DNA of 7,768 bases from an uncultured Porphyromonadaceae bacterium (GCA_900552325.1 URZG01000093.1:1-7768), one strand, 5' to 3'. Shown: positions 1-7,410, counted from the stretch's first letter. A program made the numbers and translations. Notes: generated from the letters alone by a model not told the origin.

Positions 1-747
1 GCCGAGGAATGTGATGTGGCAGCCGCGGCAGAGAGGGAAGAGGAGCTCGAAAACGAGTCCGTACATGTGGGCCAGCGGCAGCATGGAGAGCATGTTGTCG
101 CCGGGATGTAGGAAGTCTATGTTGGCCAGTCCGTAGCTTACATTGCTCCAGATGTTCTTGTAGCTCAGCATCACCCCTTTGGGGTTGCCCGAGGAGCCGG
201 AGGTGTAGTTTATTAGCGCCAGGCGGTCCATTGCGGGATCGGCGTAGCGTATGTCGACCGGGGTAAATCCATGCGGGTAGACCTTGGCGAAGGCTTCGGG
301 CATTTTCTCCACAAGCGAGTGGAGAGATGCCGATCGCGAGAATACCGGTTTGCAGGAATCGAGCAGGAGCACGGCTTCCACACCTCTTAGGCGTTCCTCA
401 TCAAGATTGTCGGCGATACTTTTCTCGGTGAAAAGCAGCCTGGATTCGGAATGGGTGGTGAGGTGTTCTATCTGGTCGGGATGGAACTCATGCAGCAGGG
501 GCACCGGCACGGCGCCGTAGGTCATCGTGGCGAGGAATGTCACGGCCCAAGCGGCGGAGTTGCGTGCGCATATCGCCACTTTGTCGCCCTCTCGCAGCCC
601 GATGGCCTTATATAGTATGTGTATCTCGGCGATGCGGCGTGCGAGTTCTCCGAATGTCAGGGTGTCGCCACCGAAATTCGAGAGCGCCGGCAGTTCGCTG
701 TTCTTGCGTATTGAATCGGCTATGGTCTGTATCAGCAGGTTCTTCAT
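1..747 (-). CDS. AMP-forming acyl-CoA ligase (long-chain fatty acid--CoA ligase type), N-terminal part, C-terminus outside window
   Basis: Member of the adenylate-forming (ANL) superfamily, which activates a carboxylic acid with ATP to an acyl-AMP and passes it to CoA. The visible 249 codons are open and in frame to base 1. The phosphate-binding A3 motif YTSGSSGNPKG lies at residues 181-191, and the following conserved LPLAHMYG block at 223-230 is typical of long-chain acyl-CoA ligases. The N-terminal part (LTFGELARRIA at 30-40, then GDKVAICARNSAAWAV) is the usual start of the AMP-binding domain. The ATG at 747 is chosen because the only nearby upstream ATG (755) runs straight into a stop. 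There is no signal peptide, so the protein is cytoplasmic. The C-terminal catalytic lysine domain is outside the window, so substrate chain length cannot be judged. It is divergent from the TlpA-like gene at 912. Confidence 0.93.
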   Translation of the reverse strand, partial: MKNLLIQTIADSIRKNSELPALSNFGGDTLTFGELARRIAEIHILYKAIGLREGDKVAICARNSAAWAVTFLATMTYGAVPVPLLHEFHPDQIEHLTTHSESRLLFTEKSIADNLDEERLRGVEAVLLLDSCKPVFSRSASLHSLVEKMPEAFAKVYPHGFTPVDIRYADPAMDRLALINYTSGSSGNPKGVMLSYKNIWSNVSYGLANIDFLHPGDNMLSMLPLAHMYGLVFELLFPLCRGCHITFLG

Positions 748-788
748 AAAATCATTTTTTCTTTATGAACGATTTTACACTGCAAGTA

Positions 789-819
789 GTTGAATTGTCG
801 AAAATTATTCTTTACTTTG
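789..819 (+). promoter_or_regulatory. Candidate promoter for the TlpA-like gene
   Basis: GTTG at 789-792 (approximating the -33 TTTG) is followed after 19 bases by TTACTTTG at 812-819, which misses the TAnnTTTG consensus by one base. Transcription would start near 826 and leave a leader of about 85 bases before the ATG at 912. The match is by eye only; no expression evidence is available. Confidence 0.4.
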
Positions 820-869
820 CGGTAAAATAGCATATTCCGCGCCGATGCGGCACGAAATGTAAAATCACG

Positions 870-877
870 CAAATTTA
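870..877 (-). promoter_or_regulatory. Candidate -7 box for the acyl-CoA ligase gene
   Basis: Read on the minus strand, 877-870 is TAAATTTG, a full match to the Bacteroidetes -7 element TAnnTTTG. It sits in a 12-base word, CGTAAATTTGCG (879-868), that is identical to the word around the typA -7 box at 2128-2139. I see no good TTTG -33 box at the expected distance, so this is a half-supported promoter. Transcription would begin near 863, giving a leader of about 115 bases. Confidence 0.4.
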
Positions 878-911
878 CGTAAAACAGTGTGAAAATAAAA
901 ATTATTCATAT

Positions 912-1943
912 ATGAAACTTAAAATGTTGCTTATGAGCGCCGCCGTGGCTCTTACCGCCTGTGCCGGTGCGGCAGCCTCCGACGGTGCCTATACCCTCAC
1001 TCTTCCGCTTACTCCCGACGAGGACGACGCCACTGTGTTTATAGTGAACTACGACAACGGCGCAAAGATAGATTCGGTAACAGTGACCGATGGGAAAGCG
1101 GTGTTCAGCGGCAGCGTAAGCGAGCCGGTGCTCGCCCGTCTGGTAATGGACGGACAGCGCATGGGGACCTTCATCCTTGAGAACGGCGACCTCACTATGG
1201 TGCCTCGGAAGGGGGTATCGTCACCCATGAACGACCGTCTGGCCGATATGCAGAAGCAGCTCGGCGAAATCGTGCAGCAGTACCGCGCCCTTCCCGACGA
1301 TTCCGCATCGGTGACCAAAGGCGCCGAGCTTGAGGCGCGCTACAACGCCATCGTGGAGAAAGCTATCGACGATAACAAAGACAATCCTATCGGCTACTAT
1401 TTCTTCATGAACAAAGCTTACGAATACTCTCTTCCCGAACTTAAGGCCGCCCTTGACAAATATCCCTCGTTCAAGAAATACGAACGTGTCAACAAGCTCG
1501 TGGAGGCCGCTCAGAACAAGGCCCGCACCCAGCCCGGCAACAAGTTCGTGGACTTCGAGGTAGCTAACGACTCCACGGTCCAGCGTCTGTCGGACTATGT
1601 GGGGAAAGGGAAATATGTGCTCGTGGATTTCTGGGCGTCATGGTGCGGGCCGTGCATCCGCGAGACTCAGGTAATCAAAGAGATACTTCAGGAATACGGA
1701 CCCAAAGGTCTTGAAGTGCTCGGTGTGGCCGTATGGGACGAACCCCAGAACACCCTCCAGGCTATCGAGAAACATCAGCTCCCCTGGCCCCAGATTCTCA
1801 ACGCCCAGACAATTCCTACCGACCTCTACGGCATCTCCGGCATCCCCTGCATAATCCTCTTCGGCCCCGACGGCACCATCATTTCCCGCGACAAGCAGGA
1901 TGCCGAGCTCAAGGCCGACGTTGCCCGCGTCTTCGACAAATAA
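912..1943 (+). CDS. Exported TlpA-like thiol-disulfide oxidoreductase with N-terminal DUF4369 domain
   Basis: Likely a periplasmic or membrane-anchored thioredoxin-fold protein that reduces or exchanges disulfides in envelope proteins. The 343-residue product starts with a short basic and hydrophobic export signal ending in LTAC (14-17), which fits a lipobox with C17 as the lipidated residue. The next residues, AGAAA-SDG, also allow signal peptidase I cleavage, so lipidation is probable, not certain. Residues about 27-120 are beta-rich and resemble DUF4369, a domain commonly fused ahead of TlpA domains in Bacteroidetes. A helical linker follows to about 205, then the thioredoxin domain with active site WCGPC (C245, C248) and a cis-proline at P312. 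Unusually, the residue after the cis-proline is cysteine (C313). The gene stands alone, with its own candidate promoter and a strong terminator behind it. The substrate is unknown. Confidence 0.92.
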   Translation: MKLKMLLMSAAVALTACAGAAASDGAYTLTLPLTPDEDDATVFIVNYDNGAKIDSVTVTDGKAVFSGSVSEPVLARLVMDGQRMGTFILENGDLTMVPRKGVSSPMNDRLADMQKQLGEIVQQYRALPDDSASVTKGAELEARYNAIVEKAIDDNKDNPIGYYFFMNKAYEYSLPELKAALDKYPSFKKYERVNKLVEAAQNKARTQPGNKFVDFEVANDSTVQRLSDYVGKGKYVLVDFWASWCGPCIRETQVIKEILQEYGPKGLEVLGVAVWDEPQNTLQAIEKHQLPWPQILNAQTIPTDLYGISGIPCIILFGPDGTIISRDKQDAELKADVARVFDK

Positions 1944-2016
1944 GGCTACGAAGCGCTGTCTGCCGACGATACGGATTGTATAACCGTAGAACCCTCGCAA
2001 TCATTTAATTTAAACA

Positions 2017-2057
2017 GGGATACGTTGCCAGTTCCGACAACGTATCCCCGTTTTGTT
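2017..2057 (+). terminator. Intrinsic terminator after the TlpA-like gene
   Basis: GGGATACGTTG (2017-2027) pairs perfectly over 11 bp with CAACGTATCCC (2038-2048), leaving a 10-base loop, and is followed by CGTTTTGTTT. It lies about 75 bases after the TlpA-like stop codon and isolates that gene from the typA promoter downstream. Confidence 0.9.
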
Positions 2058-2105
2058 TATCAATCTTCTTATGTGGGCGGCTTACAGTTAATTTGTAGGG
2101 GAATG

Positions 2106-2137
2106 TTTGGCGGAAAGAGGGGAATTTCGTAAATTTG
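2106..2137 (+). promoter_or_regulatory. Bacteroidetes-type promoter of the typA-hisS operon
   Basis: TTTG at 2106-2109 is followed after exactly 20 bases by TAAATTTG at 2130-2137, matching both the -33 and -7 elements and the spacing of the primary-sigma promoters known in Bacteroides. The predicted transcription start is near 2144, about 50 bases before the chosen typA ATG. An 8-base direct repeat (AGGGGAAT at 2097-2104 and 2118-2125) straddles the -33 box. Confidence 0.75.
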
Positions 2138-2162
2138 CGCTCTCAAAGCGAATTAAAAAATG

Positions 2163-2180
2163 GCCCGCGTTCGGGCGGGC
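2163..2180 (+). promoter_or_regulatory. GC-only hairpin in the typA 5' leader
   Basis: GCCCGC (2163-2168) pairs with GCGGGC (2175-2180) around a six-base GTTCGG loop. It lies between the predicted transcription start and the typA ATG at 2196, ending 15 bases before it. It could affect translation initiation or mRNA stability; this is inferred from position only. If translation began at the alternative ATG 2160 the hairpin would be coding sequence. Confidence 0.4.
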
Positions 2181-2195
2181 GTCAACTTAATTTTC

Positions 2196-3995
2196 ATGCA
2201 GAATATCCGCAATATCGCCATTATCGCACACGTGGACCACGGTAAAACCACGCTCGTCGATAAAATGCTCCTTGCCGGTCACCTCTTTCGTGAGAATCAG
2301 AATGCCGGCGAACTTATCCTCGACAATAACGACCTTGAACGCGAACGCGGCATAACGATCTTGTCGAAGAACGTATCCATCAACTACAAAGATACTAAAA
2401 TCAATATAATAGACACTCCGGGGCACGCCGACTTCGGCGGCGAGGTGGAGCGTGTGCTCAATATGGCCGACGGCTGTCTGCTCCTTGTCGACGCTTTCGA
2501 GGGACCGATGCCCCAGACCCGCTTCGTGCTCCAGAAGGCTATCCAGATCGGCCTGAAGCCTGTGGTGGTGGTCAACAAGGTCGACAAACCCAACTGCCGT
2601 CCAGACGAGGTGCAGGAGATGGTGTTCGACCTGATGTTCAACCTCGACGCTACCGAGGAACAGCTCGATTTCCCCACGATTTTCGGCTCCGCCAAGAACG
2701 GCTGGATGTCGACCGACTGGCAGAAGCCCACAGACAACATCGTGCCGCTGCTGGACGCCATCCTTGAATATATTCCCGCACCAGAGACGCATGAGGGTGA
2801 TCCTCAGATGCTTATTACATCGCTTGATTTCTCGAGCTACGTCGGACGTATCGCCGTGGGTCGTGTGCACCGCGGCACTCTCCGCGAGGGGATGGAGATA
2901 GGCCTGAGCAAGCGCGACGGCTCGGTAGTGAAGCAGAAAATCAAAGAACTGCACACTTTCGAGGGTATGGGCCGCAAGCGTGTCAGCGAGGTGTCGTCGG
3001 GCGATATCTGCGCCCTCGTAGGTCTGGAGAACTTCGAGATCGGCGACACGGTGACTCTCTTCGACAATCCCGATCCGCTGCCCCGTATCGCCATCGACGA
3101 ACCTACAATGTCGATGACTTTCACGATCAACGACTCACCTTTCTTCGGCCGCGACGGCAAGTTTGTGACTTCGCGCCACATCCACGAACGCCTTATGCGA
3201 GAGCTTGACAAGAACCTGGCCCTTCGCGTGGAAAAAGGGGTGGATGAGGATAAATGGAGCGTTTTCGGCCGCGGTGTGCTTCACCTCTCGGTGCTCATCG
3301 AGACCATGCGCCGCGAGGGCTACGAGCTCCAGGTAGGGCAGCCCCAGGTTATCATCAAGGAGATCGACGGCCGCAAGTGCGAGCCGGTGGAGATGCTGAC
3401 CATCAACGTCACCGAGGAGTATGCCTCCAAGATGATCGACATGGTGACGCGCCGCAAGGGCGATCTGCTGTCGATGACCTCACAGAACGACCGTGTGCAC
3501 ATGGAATTCGTAATCCCGTCGCGCGGTATCATCGGTCTGCGCAACAATGTGCTCACCGGATCGGCCGGCGAGGCCATCATGGCTCACCGTTTCCTTGAAT
3601 ACCAGCCCTGGAAGGGGGATATCGAACGCCGCACCAACGGCTCGCTGATCGCGATGGAGGCCGGCACGGCATACGCCTACGCCATCGACAAACTTCAGGA
3701 CCGCGGCCGCTTCTTCATCTTCCCGCAGGAGGAGGTCTACGCCGGCCAGGTCGTGGGCGAGTCGGCCAAAGACAAGGATATCGTCATCAACGTCACCAAG
3801 TCCAAGAAGCTCACCAACGTGCGTGCCTCCGGTACCGACGAAAAGGCCAAGATCGTGCCTCCGGTAGTGTTCTCGCTCGAGGAAGCGCTGGAATATATCA
3901 AGGAGGACGAATATGTGGAGGTGACCCCCAACCATATCCGTATCCGCAAAATAATCCTTGACGAACTGGAGCGCAAACGCGCCAACAGAGATTGA
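2196..3995 (+). CDS. typA: Ribosome-associated translational GTPase TypA/BipA
   Basis: TypA/BipA is a translation-factor GTPase related to EF-G and LepA that binds 70S ribosomes and supports ribosome assembly and growth under stress such as cold. From the ATG at 2196 the protein has 599 residues, a normal length for the family. The GTPase motifs are intact: AHVDHGKT (11-18), RERGITI (49-55), DTPGH (73-77), NKVD (127-130) and GSAKNG (164-169). A beta-barrel domain II follows (about 200-290), then the EF-G-like C-terminal fold with the TypA stretch SRGIIGLRNNVLTGSAGEA, and the BipA-specific C-terminal domain to the end. An in-frame ATG at 2160 would add 12 residues (MARVRAGVNLIF). I prefer 2196 because family members begin at MQNIRNIAIIAHVDHGKT and 2160 lies only about 16 bases after the predicted transcription start. 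First gene of an operon with hisS, 22 bases downstream. Confidence 0.97.
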   Translation: MQNIRNIAIIAHVDHGKTTLVDKMLLAGHLFRENQNAGELILDNNDLERERGITILSKNVSINYKDTKINIIDTPGHADFGGEVERVLNMADGCLLLVDAFEGPMPQTRFVLQKAIQIGLKPVVVVNKVDKPNCRPDEVQEMVFDLMFNLDATEEQLDFPTIFGSAKNGWMSTDWQKPTDNIVPLLDAILEYIPAPETHEGDPQMLITSLDFSSYVGRIAVGRVHRGTLREGMEIGLSKRDGSVVKQKIKELHTFEGMGRKRVSEVSSGDICALVGLENFEIGDTVTLFDNPDPLPRIAIDEPTMSMTFTINDSPFFGRDGKFVTSRHIHERLMRELDKNLALRVEKGVDEDKWSVFGRGVLHLSVLIETMRREGYELQVGQPQVIIKEIDGRKCEPVEMLTINVTEEYASKMIDMVTRRKGDLLSMTSQNDRVHMEFVIPSRGIIGLRNNVLTGSAGEAIMAHRFLEYQPWKGDIERRTNGSLIAMEAGTAYAYAIDKLQDRGRFFIFPQEEVYAGQVVGESAKDKDIVINVTKSKKLTNVRASGTDEKAKIVPPVVFSLEEALEYIKEDEYVEVTPNHIRIRKIILDELERKRANRD

Positions 3996-4017
3996 TAATA
4001 TTTTAAACGACAGATAA

Positions 4018-5382
4018 ATGAAACCGTCCATTCCCAAGGGTACGCGAGATTTCTCTACCGTAGAGATGGCGCGCCGCAACTATATTTTCGATACTATCCG
4101 CAAGGTGTTCGCTCTCTATGGCTACAACCCGATAGAGACTCCCGCTATGGAGAATCTTTCCACCCTCATGGGAAAGTATGGCGAAGAGGGTGACAAACTC
4201 CTGTTCAAGATACTCAACAGCGGCGATTTCCTCCGCGGCGCCGACAAGGCGCTGATCGAGGCCGGCGACACCGTGCGTCTGGCTTCGCAGATCTGCGAAA
4301 AGGGGTTGCGCTACGACCTTACGGTGCCGTTCGCGCGCTACGTAGTGCAGCACCGCAACGAGCTGCAGATGCCTTTCAAGCGCTACCAGATTCAGCCGGT
4401 GTGGCGTGCCGACCGTCCGCAGAAGGGGCGCTACCGCGAGTTCTACCAGTGCGACGCCGATGTGGTGGGGTCTGACTCGCTGCTCAACGAGGTGGAACTG
4501 CTGCAGATGATCGACGAGGTTTTCCGTCGTCTTAAAATCCGCATCATCCTCAAACTCAACAACCGCAAGGTTCTCGCCGGGTTCGCCGAACTTATCGGTG
4601 CCCCCGACAAGATCGTGGATATCACCGTGGCTATTGACAAACTCGACAAGATCGGACTCGACAACGTCAACGCCGAGCTCCTCGAGCGCGGTCTGACTCA
4701 GGAGCAGGTGGATACCCTCCAGCCGATTCTTGCCATCAGCGGCACGATAGAGGAGCGCCTCGATGCCATCGAGCGTCTGCTGGCATCCTCCGAGACCGGC
4801 CGAAAAGGGGTGGAGGAGCTGCGCGAGGTTATCGGCGGCGTGCTGGCGCTGGGTCTGGATGCCGAGCTTGATTTGGATGTGTCGCTGGCCCGCGGCCTGA
4901 ACTACTATACAGGCACTATCATCGAGGTCAAGGCTCGCGACGTGCAGATCGGCTCTATAACCGGCGGCGGCCGCTACGACAACCTCACCGGAGTGTTCGG
5001 TATGCCGGGGCTGTCGGGCGTCGGTATCTCATTCGGTGCCGACCGTATCTACGATGTGCTCAACACCCTTGACCTCTATCCCGCCGAGGCCACGGCTTCT
5101 ACCGATGTTATGTTCGTGAACTTCGGCGCCGCCGAAGCTGCCGCCTCCATGAAGATGATGAAGGAGCTGCGCGCTGCCGGAATAGCCTGCGAGATTTACC
5201 CCGATGCCGCCAAGATGAAGAAGCAGATGGCATACGCCAACGCCTCGGCCGTTCCTTTCGTGGCGATGGTAGGCGAGAGCGAGATGCAGGCCGGCAAGAT
5301 GGCGCTCAAAAACATGTCAACCGGCGAGCAGACGCTCGTGTCGCCCGCAGAAGCCGCCGCCATTATTGCAGAAAAGCACTAA
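4018..5382 (+). CDS. hisS: Histidyl-tRNA synthetase
   Basis: Class II aminoacyl-tRNA synthetase that charges tRNA-His using ATP; cytoplasmic and essential. The 454-residue product begins with the family signature PKGTRDF (6-12). Motif 2 is seen around WRADRPQKGRYREF (129-142), the histidine-specific HisA loop ARGLNYYTG is at 291-299 with the expected catalytic arginine R292, and motif 3 is around GISFGADR ending at R343. The anticodon-binding domain occupies roughly 360-454. It is somewhat longer than the E. coli enzyme (about 424 residues), mainly through the segment between motif 2 and HisA. Synthetase function is favoured over a HisZ-like paralogue because the histidine-binding and ATP-binding motifs are all complete. 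It lies 22 bases after typA and 24 bases before the barrel gene with no terminator between them, consistent with one transcript. Confidence 0.97.
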   Translation: MKPSIPKGTRDFSTVEMARRNYIFDTIRKVFALYGYNPIETPAMENLSTLMGKYGEEGDKLLFKILNSGDFLRGADKALIEAGDTVRLASQICEKGLRYDLTVPFARYVVQHRNELQMPFKRYQIQPVWRADRPQKGRYREFYQCDADVVGSDSLLNEVELLQMIDEVFRRLKIRIILKLNNRKVLAGFAELIGAPDKIVDITVAIDKLDKIGLDNVNAELLERGLTQEQVDTLQPILAISGTIEERLDAIERLLASSETGRKGVEELREVIGGVLALGLDAELDLDVSLARGLNYYTGTIIEVKARDVQIGSITGGGRYDNLTGVFGMPGLSGVGISFGADRIYDVLNTLDLYPAEATASTDVMFVNFGAAEAAASMKMMKELRAAGIACEIYPDAAKMKKQMAYANASAVPFVAMVGESEMQAGKMALKNMSTGEQTLVSPAEAAAIIAEKH

Positions 5383-5406
5383 CCTCCACTTCGTTATCTA
5401 TCAGTC

Positions 5407-6024
5407 ATGAAGAATTTAAAGATACTTTTTATATTGGCGTCGGTCTTTTGCTGCTCGCTGGCGGCAAAGGCGGAGTTTCGCTGGGGTCCGGCTGTAGGTG
5501 TCAATCTGTCGACACTGAAATTTTCGCAGGATCTGTTCTCGGTTGACAAAAGCGTCGGCGAAGTGGCAGGTATCACCGGCGAGATGATGTTCCCGGGCAT
5601 CGGTTTCGGTGTGGATTTCAGTGCCCTTTATTCGCAGGAAGGCGCCACGATGCACCTCGGCGAACGCAAGATGTGGCAGGTAGACGGCTATACCAATCCG
5701 CGCGCCTATCTCCACTATCTCTCGATACCTATCAACCTCCGTTTCAAATGGACGCGTATGAACGGCTTCGAGGAGACGCTCGCACCCTACGTGTTCGGCG
5801 GCCCTACGATTTCTATTCTTTGCGGCCACTCCGACATCAAGGCAATCGACTATGCCGCCGGTTGCATCGGTCTGCAGGCCGGTGTAGGTGTGGAACTCAA
5901 ACGTCACTGGCAGATCCAGGGCCAGTATATGTGGGGGATGACCTACGGCCTGAAGATGGCCAAACTCACCGACTGCTCGGCCAAAAACCGCGTCTGGCAG
6001 CTCCGCGTGGCCTACATGTTCTGA
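5407..6024 (+). CDS. Outer-membrane beta-barrel protein, PorT-like family
   Basis: A 205-residue exported protein with a clear signal peptide: MKNLK, a hydrophobic core, and an AKA/E cleavage site after residue 22. The mature part has alternating beta-strand pattern with family-like blocks GPAVGVNLSTLKF near the start, YLHYLSIPINLRFKW in the middle and a GVGVELKRHWQIQGQYMWGM strand pair, and it ends in VAYMF with the C-terminal phenylalanine expected of barrels inserted by BAM. These features fit the small Bacteroidetes outer-membrane barrel family (OMP_b-brl / PorT-like), whose members mostly lack a defined function. The mature chain has three cysteines (C139, C153, C190), uncommon for a barrel. 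It is the last gene of the typA-hisS set and is followed by a strong terminator. A specific transport or secretion role cannot be assigned. Confidence 0.87.
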   Translation: MKNLKILFILASVFCCSLAAKAEFRWGPAVGVNLSTLKFSQDLFSVDKSVGEVAGITGEMMFPGIGFGVDFSALYSQEGATMHLGERKMWQVDGYTNPRAYLHYLSIPINLRFKWTRMNGFEETLAPYVFGGPTISILCGHSDIKAIDYAAGCIGLQAGVGVELKRHWQIQGQYMWGMTYGLKMAKLTDCSAKNRVWQLRVAYMF

Positions 6025-6051
6025 GATATCTATGAAGAAATATATATACGT

Positions 6052-6091
6052 AAGGCTGTCGCGGATATGCGCGGCAGCCTTTGTTGTTGTG
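6052..6091 (+). terminator. Intrinsic terminator closing the typA-hisS-barrel operon
   Basis: AAGGCTGTCGCG (6052-6063) pairs with CGCGGCAGCCTT (6070-6081) over 12 positions around a GATATG loop, followed by a TGTTGTTGT tract. Position 8 is a U-G wobble (6059/6074) in the plus-strand RNA but an A-C mismatch in the minus-strand RNA, and the T-rich tail is on the plus side. It is therefore built for the plus-strand operon more than for the convergent dinF gene. Confidence 0.88.
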
Positions 6092-6110
6092 CGTCCGTAA
6101 TGGCGGGATG

Positions 6111-7391
6111 TCAGAGGGGGCGGTGGGAGCGGAAGTATATGGCCTGGGAGATGCCTCGGGTGAGGAGGTAGAGGATGAAGGCCAGCCACAGGGCGTGGTT
6201 GCCCCACAGCGGATACAGGGTGAGTTCTACAGTGAAGAAAACGCCCATGGCCCAAAGCATGGTCACGAGGAGGCCGCGGGTGAGGGTGGCACCGATATAG
6301 ACGCCGTCCCATACGAAACCGGCATATCCGGCGAAGGGAATGGTGATGGCCCACAGCCAGTATTCTCCGGAGGCCGCGATAACCTGTGTGTCGGAACTGA
6401 GTAACCGCAGAAATGCCTCGCCGGAGAAGAAATAGAGTGCGGTGAACAGTGTTGCCAGGAGCAGACCCCAGCGGAATGTACGGCTGATGCAAAGCTGCAG
6501 CCCGGTGCCGTCGCGAGCCCCCACATAGCGCCCGGCAAGCGCTTCTGCGGCGAAAGCGAAGCCGTCCATCATATACGAGAAGAGGAGGAAGAGCTGCATC
6601 AGCAGGGTATTGACAGCCAGTATCACGGCGCCCTGCGAGGCGCCGGCGCGTGTGAACCACAGGGTTACGGCTATCATGCAGGCCGTGCGCAGCATCACGA
6701 AGATATTGACCTTGAAGAAGCGCCGAAGCTGCGCGGGGAGCAATATGTCGGCGAGCGAAACCCTGGCGAGGCGGTAGCGGCGCAGGAAAAGTAGCCCGGC
6801 GCCAACGCCGGTCCATTGCGCGATGAGGGTACCGGTGGCCACACCTTCTATGCGCCAGCCGAAGCCGTAAACGAGCGTGATTGACGCCGCGATGTTGACG
6901 ACATTGATAATCAGGGAGGTCCACATTATCATGCGTGAATTCTGCATACCGAGGAACCAGCCGGAAAGGGCGTAGGTCGACAGCATGGCAGGTGCACCCC
7001 ATATCAGTATGCGGAAGTAGAGACGCGAGAGGGGAGCTGTAGCGGAATCCGGTTCCAGAAAGGCGACGAGCAGTTCGCAGACCGGATACTGGAGGACTAT
7101 CATAAGTAGTCCGACCGTCACCGCCACCGTCAGCGACCGGTAAAGGACGAGGGTGGAGTCCTTGGCATTGCCCGCGCCGTAGGCCTGCGCCGAAAGCCCC
7201 GAAGTGCCGCCGCGCAGGAACCCGAAAAGCCAGTAAAGCATGTTGAACATCACACCTCCCACGGCGATGGCCGCGATATAGACCGCACTCCCCATGTGTC
7301 CGGTCACGGCGGTATCCACCAGTCCCAAAAGCGGGGTGGTGATGTTGGCCACGATCGACGGAATGGCGAGGGCGAGAATCTTGCGGTTCAC
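6111..7391 (-). CDS. dinF: MATE family efflux transporter, DinF subfamily
   Basis: Inner-membrane multidrug and toxin extrusion transporter that exports substrates using an H+ or Na+ gradient. The 426-residue protein is strongly hydrophobic with about 12 membrane segments. Its first segment, ITTPLLGLVDTAVTGHMG, carries the acidic residue (D26) conserved in DinF proteins. The later blocks DGFAFAAEALAGRYVGARDG and LWGNHALWLAFILYL closely resemble E. coli DinF as I recall it, so the DinF branch is favoured over NorM. The start is GTG at 7391: the frame is open for only four more codons upstream before a TAA, contains no ATG there, and the product beginning MNRKILALAIPSIV matches the usual N-terminus. 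The ATG at 7404 is out of frame. I see no promoter box between the start and the palindromic element just upstream, so it may be read through from the OPT gene. No DNA-damage (SOS) box was recognised. Substrate unknown. Confidence 0.92.
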   Translation of the reverse strand: MNRKILALAIPSIVANITTPLLGLVDTAVTGHMGSAVYIAAIAVGGVMFNMLYWLFGFLRGGTSGLSAQAYGAGNAKDSTLVLYRSLTVAVTVGLLMIVLQYPVCELLVAFLEPDSATAPLSRLYFRILIWGAPAMLSTYALSGWFLGMQNSRMIMWTSLIINVVNIAASITLVYGFGWRIEGVATGTLIAQWTGVGAGLLFLRRYRLARVSLADILLPAQLRRFFKVNIFVMLRTACMIAVTLWFTRAGASQGAVILAVNTLLMQLFLLFSYMMDGFAFAAEALAGRYVGARDGTGLQLCISRTFRWGLLLATLFTALYFFSGEAFLRLLSSDTQVIAASGEYWLWAITIPFAGYAGFVWDGVYIGATLTRGLLVTMLWAMGVFFTVELTLYPLWGNHALWLAFILYLLTRGISQAIYFRSHRPL

Positions 7392-7410
7392 TGGCTGGAA
7401 ACATTAATCT

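Noticed and set aside
284..793. Plus-strand ORFs opposite the acyl-CoA ligase
   Set aside because: They are antisense to a gene with intact AMP-binding motifs and have no recognisable content.
1970..1988. Small inverted repeat TACGG/CCGTA after the TlpA-like gene
   Set aside because: It has only five base pairs with a nine-base loop, and is overshadowed by the strong terminator just downstream.
2187..2954. A 255-codon antisense frame inside typA, and a similar 199-codon frame at 3480-4079
   Set aside because: They are composition shadows of the strongly conserved typA/hisS frames, with no start context, export signal or domain of their own.
6032..6100. A 22-codon ORF (MKKYIYVRLSRICAAAFVVV plus two residues) after the barrel gene
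   Set aside because: It runs straight through the terminator stem and its hydrophobic end is encoded by the terminator T-tract, so the peptide-like look is probably chance.
5416..7404. A 662-codon open frame on the minus strand spanning the antisense of the barrel gene and an alternative frame of dinF
   Set aside because: Its translation is rich in Arg, His and Pro with no recognisable domain, it crosses the terminator region, and the other two frames encode clear DinF and barrel proteins. It is a by-product of GC-rich codon use.
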